Assembly (NCBI GenBank): GCA_036768485.1
Contig: JAVLUZ010000154.1
Coordinates: 26,215,637 to 26,279,636, forward strand
DNA: 64,000 nucleotides
DNA from: Mermis nigrescens
Lineage: Eukaryota > Nematoda > Enoplea > Mermithida > Mermithidae
Direction of reading: 5' to 3'
The position numbers were made by a program, and so were the translations under genes. Shown here piece by piece: positions 32,001-43,700 of the stretch. The notes beneath the pieces are model-generated. The model was not told the origin of the DNA. It made no database searches and worked only from the letters and a program-made list of their open reading frames with translations. Each line of letters opens with the position of its first letter. The stretch's first letter is position 1.

Positions 32001-34707
32001 TTAGGTTAGGGAAGAAACAATGAAGTCAGGAAGATCGTTCCAAACTGCGATGTATTTGTAAAAGAAATCAAACTTTTCTAAATTAGAATGTACAATAGGT
32101 ATGACTAATTTAAATCTATTAATGCTACGGGTAATATTATGATTAAATGCAAAAAAATCATCAGCGTCCAAACATGATTTATGACAAATAATTTGATACA
32201 TCATACACAGACAAATCTGCAAGCGTCTTAATTCAAGTCTGCACAATTTAAGTTGTGTTAAACGATCCTCGTAAGAAAGAATATTATTATAGCCAAAAAT
32301 ATATTTAGTGAATCTACGTTGAACAGCTTCCAATCTATCTATATCCTTAAGATAAGAGGGGTTCCATACACTGCAACAATACTCTAATAAAGGTCTAACA
32401 TAACAACTATAAGCTTTAACAAGATTACCTTTATCACGCGAAAAATGATTTGCGTATTAAAATACATCTAAAGAAAGCTTTTTTAATCAAAGAATTATAA
32501 TGTTCCTTAAATTTTAAATTTCGAGGAATCAAAACTCCTAAATCACGGACAAACGGATCACTAGAAATAATTTCCCCATTTAGTCTATAAACAGCTTTTT
32601 GATTATTATTACCCAAATATAGAACTTGACTTTTGGTTCGAGAAATAGGTAAATCCCATGCAATTGCCCAGTCAATAATCTTATCTAAATCAGACTGTAA
32701 TAATTTACAGTTACGACTAATATTGAAAATTTTGATATCATCTGCGAACATATAAACCGTACTACAAATATTATCACATATATCATTTATAAAAATCGAA
32801 AAGAGCGTAGGTCCAAGGACACTTCCTTGGACGACACCGCTGGTAACAGGCACATAATCTGAAAAAGACTGATTAACGCGAACACATTGGGAACGATTAA
32901 ACAAATAGGCCTTTAACCATGCATACAAATTACCGTTTATTCCATATCCGTTTAACTTAATAAGAAGTTTTTCCATATTTACTTTATCAAAAGCTTTAGA
33001 GAAATCTAAATATATTATATCAACAGTTTCTTTTTTAGCTAACGACTGAATCCATGAAAATTTACACTTTAACAATTGTGTTTCACAAGATTTATTCTTT
33101 TGAAAACCAAATTGAAAAGGAGATATTAGTTTATTAACCTTAAGAAAGTCTAACAATTGACTATTAATAATTCTTTCCATAATTTTGGCAATAGAACAAC
33201 AAAGAGAAACGGGCCTGTAATTATCCACTAATGCTGGATCCCCCTTTTTTAATATTGGAATAACATGTGCCATGCTCCAAAGCTCGGGAATATTTCCAGA
33301 CAGAAAAGATACAGTGAAAATACTAACTAACGGCTTTATCATTTGAAACGACAATTTTTTAATAAAAAGATTACATATGCCATCGGGGCCAACTGCAATA
33401 GACGTATTTAGATGGTTAATGGCTTCCAATACGCGATCCTCACTAAAAATAACGTCAGAAAGCGAAAAATCACAGCGCTTCTGAAAAAGAAAATTCGCGT
33501 TAGTAATGTCACTAGAAAACACTGAAGCGAAATAATCATTAAAAATGTTAGCCTTGCGTAATGAATCGGTTATAACATTATTATCAGAAAATGTTAGAGG
33601 AGGAATTTCACTGCGACTTTTTAACCTATTATTTACAAAAGTATAGAAAGCTTTAGGATTATTATTCTTGAGCAATTTGTTTTCTTGAGAAGAGAAATAA
33701 TTATGAATAGTTCTACGTAGAGCCTTACAATGATTTCGATATTTAACTTTAGTTCCTGGAGTTTTACACCTTTTATACTTATCCCATAGAGAACGTTTTT
33801 TAAGAAATAATTTATGTAAGCTTTTAGGGTATTTAAATTTTAATTTAGCCCTAAAAGTAGGTACAAAACTAAAAATAAGAGGATTTAATATACTTAAAAA
33901 AACATTATACATGTCATTAACTGTTGAGCATGTAGAAAAAATGTCAGGCCAAGAAACAGAGGATAAAAAAGTAGTTATACTCTCGTAGTCCGCTTTATTG
34001 AAATTTAAGCAAGGTTTATCTCCATCTTGAAAAGTTCTAGTTAAAATTTCAAAAGAAATCGAATTATGGTCGCTTGTTGAAAAAGGAGGAAGAACCTGGA
34101 TATTAAAAACGTTATATGCAGCAAATACTACATCAATCAAAGTATTATCGTGAGTATTTTCTTTAACTAACTGTTGCAGACCACTAGCTGATAAGTAATC
34201 AAAAAATAATTCGTTTAATGGATTAAATGTAAAAGTACCATGAAACCAATCAATTTTAGGCAAATTTAGATCCCCTACTATAATAATGGGATGACAACTA
34301 TTAGTAGCCCATTCAATTAAATTACATATCCGAATTGCAGTATCAAAATCATACTGAGGAGGTCTATAAACTAACAAACATCTTATAACATCTCCACCTT
34401 TTAAAATTTCAACTACTAAAGTATCAGACACAAACAGAGAAGCAGGAACTTTAACGCATCGAGCATAAAGATGAGGTTTAGCAAAAATTAAAACTCCACC
34501 TCCCCGCTTATTCTTACGATCTGATCGGAGAATAATGTAATTTTTTAATGGACATAATAGACTGTCGGAAATAGATTCATTTAACCAGGTTTCACAAAAA
34601 ATAATATATCGAATTTTGCAGTATTTAACAGAAAGTGAAGTTCCCCTAACTTATTCACAATACTATGAGAATTACATAGCAAACATTTAATATTAACAAA
34701 ATAATGG
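32001..34707 (-). pseudogene. LINE ORF2: endonuclease and reverse transcriptase
   Basis: Endonuclease C-terminal half: Gly-Asp-Leu-Asn (near 34265) and Ser-Thr-Ser-Asp-His-Asn-Ser (near 34060). RT has Gly-Pro-Asp-Gly-Ile (near 33380), Asn-Tyr-Arg-Pro-Val-Ser-Leu (near 33210), Asp-Phe-Ser-Lys-Ala-Phe-Asp (near 33000), Gln-Gly-Ser-Val-Leu-Gly-Pro (near 32820), and the active site Phe-Ala-Asp-Asp (near 32740). The C-terminal Gln-Arg-Arg-Phe-Thr block is near 32320. The main frame covers 32434-34431. Frame changes near 34430-34640 and about 32440 detach the ends. The RT order and Phe-Ala-Asp-Asp fit the CR1/jockey group. Confidence 0.9.
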
Positions 34708-34725
34708 GGCGAATTTACCTAAATA

Positions 34726-35655
34726 TTAGACAGCGTGTTGACCATGTTGAGCACGAAATTTGGGATTAGATAGTTTAGGGGCTGTAGAACGAGGATCATA
34801 GACTCGTACAGTTTTCTTCTTCACACAGTCATCCCTAAAGTCGATATATAGATTAGTCTTGCCCGCGTCCAGTCGTTGGTGCAACTCGTCGTTAAGTTCA
34901 CGCTGACGTTTTTGCTGAAGAAATGACAAATCCGGTCGTGCACGTAATTTTGAGTAGACGTTTGTTGGATTTGCAGGGCGGACAACTTTGTTGATAAGAC
35001 CAATAAAGCGACGTTGAGCACGTGACGAAGAAAGACAATCTTTCAGAAACTGAGGTTTGTCTGAATATTTGGGACCGTCTCTAAATACCTGCGTTATATC
35101 GGCAGATGAAAAATCAGAGTCTTTATTATAATCATCAATTAAAGATTTAACCGAAACAAGGTCATCGTTAGATTTGGCTAAACCAAATACGACCGCATTC
35201 GACTTTTTTGATTCACGTTCTAGACCATCTTGAATTAATAAGCCTATATTGACGATGCTGGGTGACGTAGAAGCGCCGATTTTTGATTCAATTGAGTTTA
35301 GACGAGATTCTAAAGTAGCCATCTTAGCCGGTAAAGAAGCGAAATTTTCGAACAGGGGTGTACACAAGGAGCAAACGAATGGAAATGAGTAAGAAGCGTC
35401 AATATAGGATGAACTATTGAAATATGAAATAAGTGCTGATGGTAGATTAAGGCACTCAGCATGTGCCCACTTATGACATAGTCCACATTGAACAGCCGAA
35501 ATATGACTATCCGTAACTGTCTCCGCGCAAATGACACAAAGACTATTATTGTCATCTTCTGTATTAAGGAGAGTAAAATTTCCCGTTCGTTGTGGTGGTG
35601 ATTTAGAGTGTTGATTGTTGACGTAAATTTTTGATCCGCGATTTTTACCGCCCAT
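34726..35655 (-). CDS. LINE ORF1 with PHD-like zinc finger
   Basis: 309 codons, intact. A zinc-binding array, Cys-x2-Cys, Cys-x2-Cys, His-x2-Cys and Cys-x2-Cys, is at residues 40-98. A coiled-coil-like helix follows (residues 108-130), then a basic RNA-binding-like half. It acts as the RNA chaperone-type ORF1 of the LINE. PHD-finger ORF1s are known in CR1-like elements. It ends 19 bp before the likely start of ORF2. Confidence 0.82.
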   Translation of the reverse strand: MGGKNRGSKIYVNNQHSKSPPQRTGNFTLLNTEDDNNSLCVICAETVTDSHISAVQCGLCHKWAHAECLNLPSALISYFNSSSYIDASYSFPFVCSLCTPLFENFASLPAKMATLESRLNSIESKIGASTSPSIVNIGLLIQDGLERESKKSNAVVFGLAKSNDDLVSVKSLIDDYNKDSDFSSADITQVFRDGPKYSDKPQFLKDCLSSSRAQRRFIGLINKVVRPANPTNVYSKLRARPDLSFLQQKRQRELNDELHQRLDAGKTNLYIDFRDDCVKKKTVRVYDPRSTAPKLSNPKFRAQHGQHAV

Positions 35656-35690
35656 AATGTGTATTGTAATAATAATAAGACAAGCCGGTG

Positions 35691-36880
35691 ATCAATTATC
35701 GTAACTTGACAATGGCGACGCGTCTCTTATGTGGTTTTTGAAATGACGTCAGAAAGCGAAAAATCACAGCGATTCTTGATAACTAGGGTAAAAACCTAGA
35801 CTGTTATTACGCTACACAGCTGTTGAAAAATAAATCTGTGCGAAGCACACGCAATTTCTGCGTACCTTCAAATTTCTATTATCCAGAAATTTTTGAAAAT
35901 AGATAAATTTCTCATGACGTCAAAAAAACTTTGTTGCTCTTTCTTGCCATTAATTCAAAATAATTGCCAAAAGTGGAAGAGGTCAATGCGAAGCGCTATC
36001 ATTTCTGAAAGTTCAAAAATAATTCTCACTGGCTACGCCATAGGCACCTAATTGAAAAAAGTCGGTGCTTCAGATTTAGAGTCTTGATACCATCATGCAA
36101 GATGTTGGGCGATTCGTGCGACAAAATTACTAATGAGGTCAAATGGCTCGACTTAGTCGACGAAGAGATACGGTAATATTGTAATTCTTTTGATTTAGTA
36201 GGCATGGTTTTTTGCTTCGTATCATAGGGCAGCCAAAATTTAGGCCTTACGCGTCTTCTAGAAAACTGGATCATTTCCCGCAGATTTTCTAGCGTGTCAG
36301 GTAATTCTAGAAAGACTTGAGTACTATCTCTACCTACCCAAGTATTTCAGAATAAGCTAGGTATTCCTTATTTTTTAATGTTACGAGCTGAAGTTTTCAC
36401 CGCAGTACGCAGTATGGTCATTCAGCCGGGAATAGAAACCTTATCTCTGTTGGTTTGTCGAGCGAAAATGGCGTAGAAAATCGTTTAAATATAGAAAATA
36501 CAAGACTATCTTCATCAGCAATGTAAAATTTCGATATTGCGTTTGAATCAAAATGAACTAAACTACATGTAACGGGGATGCGGAATCCTTGCTCAAAGTT
36601 GGTCGTCCCCCATTCCCTCCCTCAAAAGCTGGTAAATTTTTAACTACCCCGATGGTTGCGTTTTAAGCCGAAAATTGGATGTCATTTATCCCTCTCATAG
36701 ATGCAAAAGGTGAGGGTCAGCAGGGGGAGGGGCAAAATCCCAGAAATCCTTTTCAGATTTTTTTTGTTATTCGGAATACGAAAATGGTCAAAATAGTCTA
36801 TAAAACGCTTTTTCGTGGTAATACCGAGTTTTTAAAGCATCTTAAGTCCTTTTTACTGCATGCATTTTATCACTTTTAAC
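35691..36880. other. Intergenic, repeat remnants
   Basis: No gene seen. A 26-bp match to LINE ORF2 lies at 35746-35771. A family X-like stretch with CCCCCATTCCCTCCC is at 36560-36740. Confidence 0.45.
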
Positions 36881-39227
36881 TAGTGATCGACTGGGGCCCC
36901 GGCCCCGGCAATCCCCGGCCATTTTTCAGCATCCCTGGCCCCGGCCGGTACAAGGTCAAAAAATGGCCGGGGCCGGGGAAGAATTTAGTGTAATTCGTAT
37001 TTTGTACAGGCTGTGATACTGGCACTTATTTATCAATGAGCAAGTGTTAATTTTGAGAACTGTACTGATTAGACCATATGTATACTTACTTAGTCCTTGT
37101 CATAAGTTTTCTACTGTGTATAAATGAGCTTTTAATGAATTGTTCAGGAAAATCTGCATATTTTCGATTCCTCCACTTAACTTATTTAAACTGAATGCTA
37201 CTTTTAACTCATTCATTCATAGCTATGGCTAAAAGATTTAGAGTTGACAAATACGTTCTATTTCTAGTTAGAAATTGTACGTTTTTAACAAACTATTTCT
37301 ACAAAAAACACTTTTACATTCATTTGAATGGGAACCGTGTGCTTTAAAACGCGTTTCCTGTGTAATAGTTATTAGGACCGAGGTTAATTATAGGCGAATA
37401 TAAACTACGCTGCAGAATTGCGTCCGATCCGATAAACTAAATATGTCTCAAATAGTCTCCTAGGGTCCAGAGTTGAGGGAGGGGTGAAATCCCAAATTGG
37501 AGGACCAGAAAATTAGTGGCAAAACAGGGTCTTTTGACTTTTAATTGTATATTTTAGCTAATTTCTGAGTTTCTAACGCCAAGAATTACTAAAATTGTCT
37601 CAAAACGGCGCGAAGCGCCTAAAAATTTGACATTTCTGCATTCTAAATTTAAATTTTGCCATTTAAAAGATGTATAGGACAGACAATTTTTCATATCGGA
37701 GGGAAATGCCGAAAAATTTTTGGAATTTTATACCTTTTTACAGTTTTTATCTTCCCAAAAATCTTTGTACATGTACAAAGATAGTCCTGGTCTTTGTACA
37801 TCGGGAAAAATCTTTGACGAATACAAAAAACACTCTTTTGTACATGCAAATTTTTGTATATTTTATATGGTACAGTAACGATTTCAGTGTGGTAGTAGAA
37901 CATACTTTTTCGACCTTTAGTAGTGTATCTGGCTAATTTTTGGGTTCCTGAATATTTGACATTTTTCCATTTTTCCATTCTAAGCGCAGTGTTGCTTATT
38001 ACAAGATTTAATTCGCATATTACAATTTTTGTAATATTTCTCATTTTTGTAGTACAAGTTGTTTTAGCTTTCTCAGTCGAGTTTTATGTGTGAATTCCAT
38101 CAGAAGCTCATAAAAATTTCGGCACTTCGCGCCGAACTATCAACTAAATTCAGGCCGAATTATCACATTTAGAAGCACGGTCTTTTTGTATTCGGGGAAG
38201 ATTTTTGCTGATGTACATAGACGTTTCAGGACCGTCTTTGTACATGTACAAAGATTTTTGAAGAACAAAAACTGTAAAAAGGTGTAGAATTCCTTATTGA
38301 AAATTCTACCATTTTAAAGATTTTCAAAGGGGGGTAAGCGCAAGCGGCTGCAAAAATGGAGACGCTTACCCCCTTCCCCTGAAAATAGCCGAGGTTTATA
38401 CATGTGACAGAGGATTTGGGCCATCCCCCATCTCCGCTTTGAAGCCCCGAACTTCCTTGAAAGTCAGAAAATATTTAACCACCCTCCCCCATTTTTTGGC
38501 GAAAGCCTGTGCTTTTTGGCTATTTTTATGTGTTTTTACCATTTTTGATCTAGTCGCTAACCCCCTCCTTCTAAAAATGGCGCGGGACCCCTACCCTAGA
38601 TTTCCAGTTACATGTAGGTATACTGAGGGAACCTCATAAAATTTTAAGCGATTACATGCATGTTTTATAGTGATAGTTTATCTATTTACTCTAGCTCACA
38701 TAATAAAATAATGTATCACTTCGTGAAATTCTAATAGTTAGGTACACTTTAGCCATACTAAAAAATTAAGTTCAAAAAATTCAAAAGGTTTTCACCAAAA
38801 ATCGTCTGACAGTGACTTGTGTCTTGGACCCTGAGGGGTAATACCCCTCCCCCATATGGGAATGTGTGATGTCTCATTTATTACATCCAATACCTATTGC
38901 ATCCTATTGCTAAAGTAGAAGTAGTTGTAGCTTAGATTCGAATGATACAGAGTGTGCTAATAGCAGCGACATAGACCTTATTGATGATTCAGACAATGAA
39001 ACACTAGACTAAATTTGTTTCTTGTGACATAAATAGTAATAAAACTTGATATGAAAAGCCATTTACTACTGAATGGAGCAATCGCTCATTATTTCTTTCC
39101 TATGCCCCCCACCCCAAGTATGTGTCATGCAATAATATTTTCCTTGTCTGACCCCGGCCAGCCCCGGCGTTTCCAGCCCCGGTACCGCCCCGGCCCCGGC
39201 CAAAAAAGTCGCCCCGGTCGATCACTA
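36881..39227. mobile_element. hAT-type element D, mostly nonautonomous
   Basis: Ends TAGTGATCGACTGGGGC and GCCCCGGTCGATCACTA (with GGCCCCGGCC-rich subterminal zones). The perfect duplication CTTTTAAC is at 36873-36880 and 39228-39235. The interior contains rearranged pieces of MITE family V (37600-37900, 38150-38290). An acidic Ser/Asp/Glu-rich reading stretch ending in a stop (about 38930-39011) could be the tail of a lost transposase. Confidence 0.92.
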
Positions 39228-39235
39228 CTTTTAAC

Positions 39236-40524
39236 ATAGAAATTGATGAATTTGTAGCGCTTTTTTATTTAATAATACAAAAAGTAATTATCCGACAGGG
39301 AGATGCCGAAAAATTGCGACATTATTACTGTTTTTGTCCTAAAAAATGATGTAGAAAACGTTCCGTCTGCTCAAAATCGTCGGACAGTATATACCTGTCT
39401 GGCTGACCCTTCAGCGTGATAATACCCCTCACCACAACATACATGCACACGGTCAAAACTTGTGGGAGGGGGTAAACTGAATACTTAATTTTGCTTTTGA
39501 ATGTCAAATTCCGTTACGTATTTCGTTGTATTTTATTTTATGAAATTTTATGGTACAAAAATAAGAAATAATGGAAGAATAGTGTCTGGATGAACGAATT
39601 TAGCATTCTACTGCTTGGAACATAGGTATTTGCACTAGAAATTATACTTTTAGAGGCCGTTTGCCGTTTTTCTTGGTTTGAGCGATATATGTATTTGGTC
39701 CTAAAACAGCCTGAGGAGTATATGCAGTGTTTTCTTTTTTAGCTCGACTTCCATTAGCACTGGAACTAATGAAAAACTTTTTTATTAGCAAGCAATAGTT
39801 AACATTAGCACACTAGTTTTAATCTGTATAATATTTGTAATGTAAAAGTATCTGCCTTTTCCAGGTTTTGAAAAATGTGTCGGAGAATGCCAAGTTGTAT
39901 TCTTCTATACCTATTTTGTTTGCGTCATCGTCAACACAATAGATCTCAATCAATCAAGAAATAGTAAATAACTACAGCAAAATCCGAAACGATGATGTAC
40001 GTACTTGCCGTACAAACTGAGTCTGACTGCAGATGCCAATAAGCTTATGAATTGAATGATAACATATACATAAATAAGCCTATTTTGTTTAAACCAGAAA
40101 AAACGCTAAGTTGCCACAAAGTATTTTGTGCTTGAAATATTTTAAAACCAATTGCGTAAAAAATTGATGTTTCGTGCAAAATTCTGGGATTTTCGTTGGA
40201 AAATACGTTAGAAAAGTACTAAAATTACTATACATTTGTTCAGAAAAGCCTATTTATCCGTTAGCACGTGCCAACCGTCAAGATTTTCGTTAGCACCAGT
40301 TAACTTTTATCAGCATGGTGCTAAAAAATTCGTGGAGTATGCCTTTCAAAAGTCCTGACAGGGGATACCCTTATTCTTCTAGGGTGCACGTATGCCCCTC
40401 ACCTCGTTTGCCCTCACCTCGTATGTGCACGTATGCCTCCCCCTTACAAATGGCTCAAAATTTTGAGCCGTTCTGTATGCTTATTGGATTCTACTTCCAC
40501 AGGTTCGGTCCCTTACATTTTTAG
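39236..40524. other. Region upstream of the first recognised MMS22L exon
   Basis: No exon recognised, though the missing N-terminal 50-60 residues of MMS22L should lie here or further left. Around 40370-40450 the words CACCTCGTATG and GTGCACGTATGCC repeat. Confidence 0.4.
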
Positions 40525-40797
40525 ACAATTCAATGATTCTGGCGGCGAATACAATGATGAATCAGAGAGCTTCAAATTATTCGGCGAAAAATACGATTTT
40601 GGCGCATTGAAGTGCGATCCATCGAATGTTTTCGACCGAGCTCGTTGTTACTTATCTAGATTGGAATACGAAGCAGCGTCTCAAAGCTTTTCTTACGCAG
40701 CAGCGACGTCTAGTGCAATAATTTGTAGCTCGTCGTCCTTCGACTTCCGCTCTGACTTCAATTCATTTTTTGGTTTCTTGATGAAATTTTTGCGAAG
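40525..40797 (+). CDS. MMS22L: MMS22L exon block 1 (first recognised)
   Basis: Acidic start (Glu-Ser-Glu-Ser-Phe-Lys-Leu-Phe-Gly), then a Ser/Ala-rich helix. Acceptor TTTTTAG at 40518-40524, donor GTGCGA at 40798. The left end may instead lie further upstream, since the frame is open from about 40433. Confidence 0.65.
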
Positions 40798-43700
40798 GTG
40801 CGACAACTTTAATATAAATTATGCGAATCATAATTATTAGACTTAAAATTCGGTGTTTCATGGCCAAGTTCGAATTGGCTAAAGTAAAAGATAAATGAAT
40901 TTTGTAACTTTTTTGTAAACTAAGTCGTGACATCGGCTTTTCTGCGGGGTAAACTAAAGAAAAAATTTGCATCAAAAGAAGCGAAATCTTCATTTATTCG
41001 ATACTAAGAGATTGCAAACTTACGCTTAAGCTATTGAATTGCAGAAATGTCTTTTCGAGCGACTAGATATGTAGGTAAAAATCTGATTACGTATAATGAT
41101 TTTTAGCTTTAAGCCCAGAAGCTTTCAATATTTTCAAATGAAGTGTTAAAGACGCTTTGAAAATAAGTATAGAAAAAATAGCAAATTTTTGTATAAGTAG
41201 GTAAAATTGCATTGACTGAAGATAGGTACCTAATTCTTTTATATCATTTGCGTTGAAAATATTCTGCCTATTATTGTCCCCAGTATACATGCACGTGGGG
41301 GGTTGGGGGATATAGTTCCCCAGAATGGAAAAATGGAAAAATTTTCAGGTAAAATGAAGCAAAATGAAGGCCAAAAACTGACGAAAATTTGAAAATTTCC
41401 TGCAAAAGTGCTTCAAATTGGCCAGAAACTGTGTAATAACGTAGTTATAAAGCTATTTTAGCGCTTAGTTTAGTTTTAAGTCATTTTGGCCCCCTCCTAA
41501 AAAAGCTCAATTTTCAAGCCTCCCAGAACGACTGACCCCCAGATCGGCTATGCTGTGCATCTATCCTCTACACCCGGCTCTATTTTCTAAATTTCTGATT
41601 AAAAAATGGGCTTGCATTGCTGATAAATTTTATTTATGGTCTATGTAAAAGAATTGAGATGCCTTAATTCACAGTGATGGATTTGGATAGGGCTGAAAAT
41701 GTAAAAACTTGTTACCTATCGCCCCAAGATTGAAATTTAAATGTTTTTGAACTTTTGAATGTTTGAACATACAAATATAGGGATGGTGTTTTTTTGTATA
41801 TTATCAGAAATTTACTGTGCATTTTTTAATCATGGTAGATTGAAATTCGAAGAAGTAGAAAAGCTCAAAAGTACAAATATAGTTCGACGAATTATAAACG
41901 AAACTAAAGGTCTTTTATTAGATGTTGGTTATTTGCACGATATTGCTAATAGCGTTACAGTAAGTCTGCGATGAATTAGATGTATATTTTTCGAAATATA
42001 TTCATATATTTTGTAAAAAAGATATAATGCGTTTTACTATTATTAGCTTAAAAGTCATCCCTTGATTAATAACCGATGTTAGCTTAGGATTTCGCGTAAG
42101 TTTAAACCAACAGTATTCGTCGAGTGGGACATACATGTAACGGCTCGGAATTTCGGGTGTGGTGCCCCGGGCCATTTTAGGGGGAGGGAGCGGAGGGATG
42201 GGTAAATCACTCCAATTTTAGGACAAAAATGGCAAAAAACTTATAAAATTGCAAAAAGGAAGTTTTTGTTCAAAATGGAGCGGGGTAAAAAATGTTCTAA
42301 CTGTAGAGGATGAAGATGACCAACTTTGAGTGAGGTATCCCCGATTCCACTGTTAAGTTTATGGACTAAGGGGTATTTTTGTCCGGGGCCGAGGCCAGGG
42401 GACAAAGAACACAATGGCATATGCCACTTATGCTAGGATGAAGTTTCAAACGAATTTCTACTTTATACACATTTATTGACTATTACCGCTTTGAGTGAAA
42501 ATTAGAACTGCTTGAGACGGAGTATTTATATATTTTGATATGGACTTAGTCAATCCTTCAGTTGTGATTTTCATTAATGAGTAGTGATCATAAGAAGAAA
42601 GCAAGTTCGTTGTTTTTGAGAGATTTTTTGGACACTTCGTTTAAACTTTATTTTTTTGCTGCATTTTAGTCAAAATTTCACGATGAATGAGAAGCTTATT
42701 AATTAATTACCGAAAATCGTCAAACTTTAGCACAAATGTAAATGTGAGATTAGTTCCTACGCTTAAGGATTTCTAAATTCAGTCCCACTTCATTTAAATT
42801 TCCAGCTGTAGTACATATTTGCCTTGGCAAATCAAATTTGTGAAATCTAAATCTCAGAGAATTAAAAAATTCTTTTCATATGTACATATTGGGAGAACCA
42901 GGTTAAGTGATTCATGCAGGAGGTCTGTTTGTTTAAACTAATGAAGATTGGTCATTTAAGCAAACAAATCCCTTTATCTGGTTTGCTTAGAGAAAAGAAC
43001 GTTATTATTACTGCACTATAAATGAAGTGAACAAATGCAATAAATTTTTGACAACCCCCAGTCATTTTCTAGGCTTGCCCCGGTTGGGGCCGGATATCCC
43101 AGAGCAGTTATTAAATTTTATGTCGTACTTTTGAATTTTCTTCGAAACAGTTCTGTAAATTTAAAAAATTATAATGCAGGTGGTAATATAATATCACTTT
43201 AATTTGTAACAGCATAAAAGAGAGAAAAGATTTTCATTATATCAGCGTGTATGTTTCTTCATAGAAAGTTCTAGCATGCTTCATGATTTGTTTTCCTGTA
43301 AATGACATGCGTAAATAAATATGATAAGCAGAATTAAATTCTCTAGATTTTTTCAGAAAAATAAGCTATTACCCTGTATTATGAGCTTAAAAATTTTGCC
43401 TTTGATCATATTAGGTTTTATGATTCTTTGTATTAAAAGAAGATCTCTCCTTTGATTTTGGCTTTAACATCACATCATGTGTAGCCTGCTTCATAGAACT
43501 TGTGCGCGGAAAGTATTTAGCAAAGACGGAAGTGGCACAAAAGTGGGTCCCTAGATGACTACAATAGTATAATTTTGTATTAAAACACTATGCTCAATGT
43601 TTTTATGCACGACATCACTATTATTTGCTATAGTTTTAATCACTAATGTAATCGATTTACATTAATTCTGGTTTTCGATGATTGAGAGACTTCCATGAGC

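Larger units (their letters stand above)
31817..35690 (-). mobile_element. Non-LTR retrotransposon (LINE), CR1/jockey-like
   Basis: ORF1 with a PHD-like zinc finger, ORF2 with endonuclease and RT, and a simple-repeat 3' tail (on the plus strand GAAAGAAAGAAAGAAA near 31815-31835). It looks nearly full length but ORF2 has frame changes. The 5' limit is estimated just upstream of ORF1. Confidence 0.88.
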
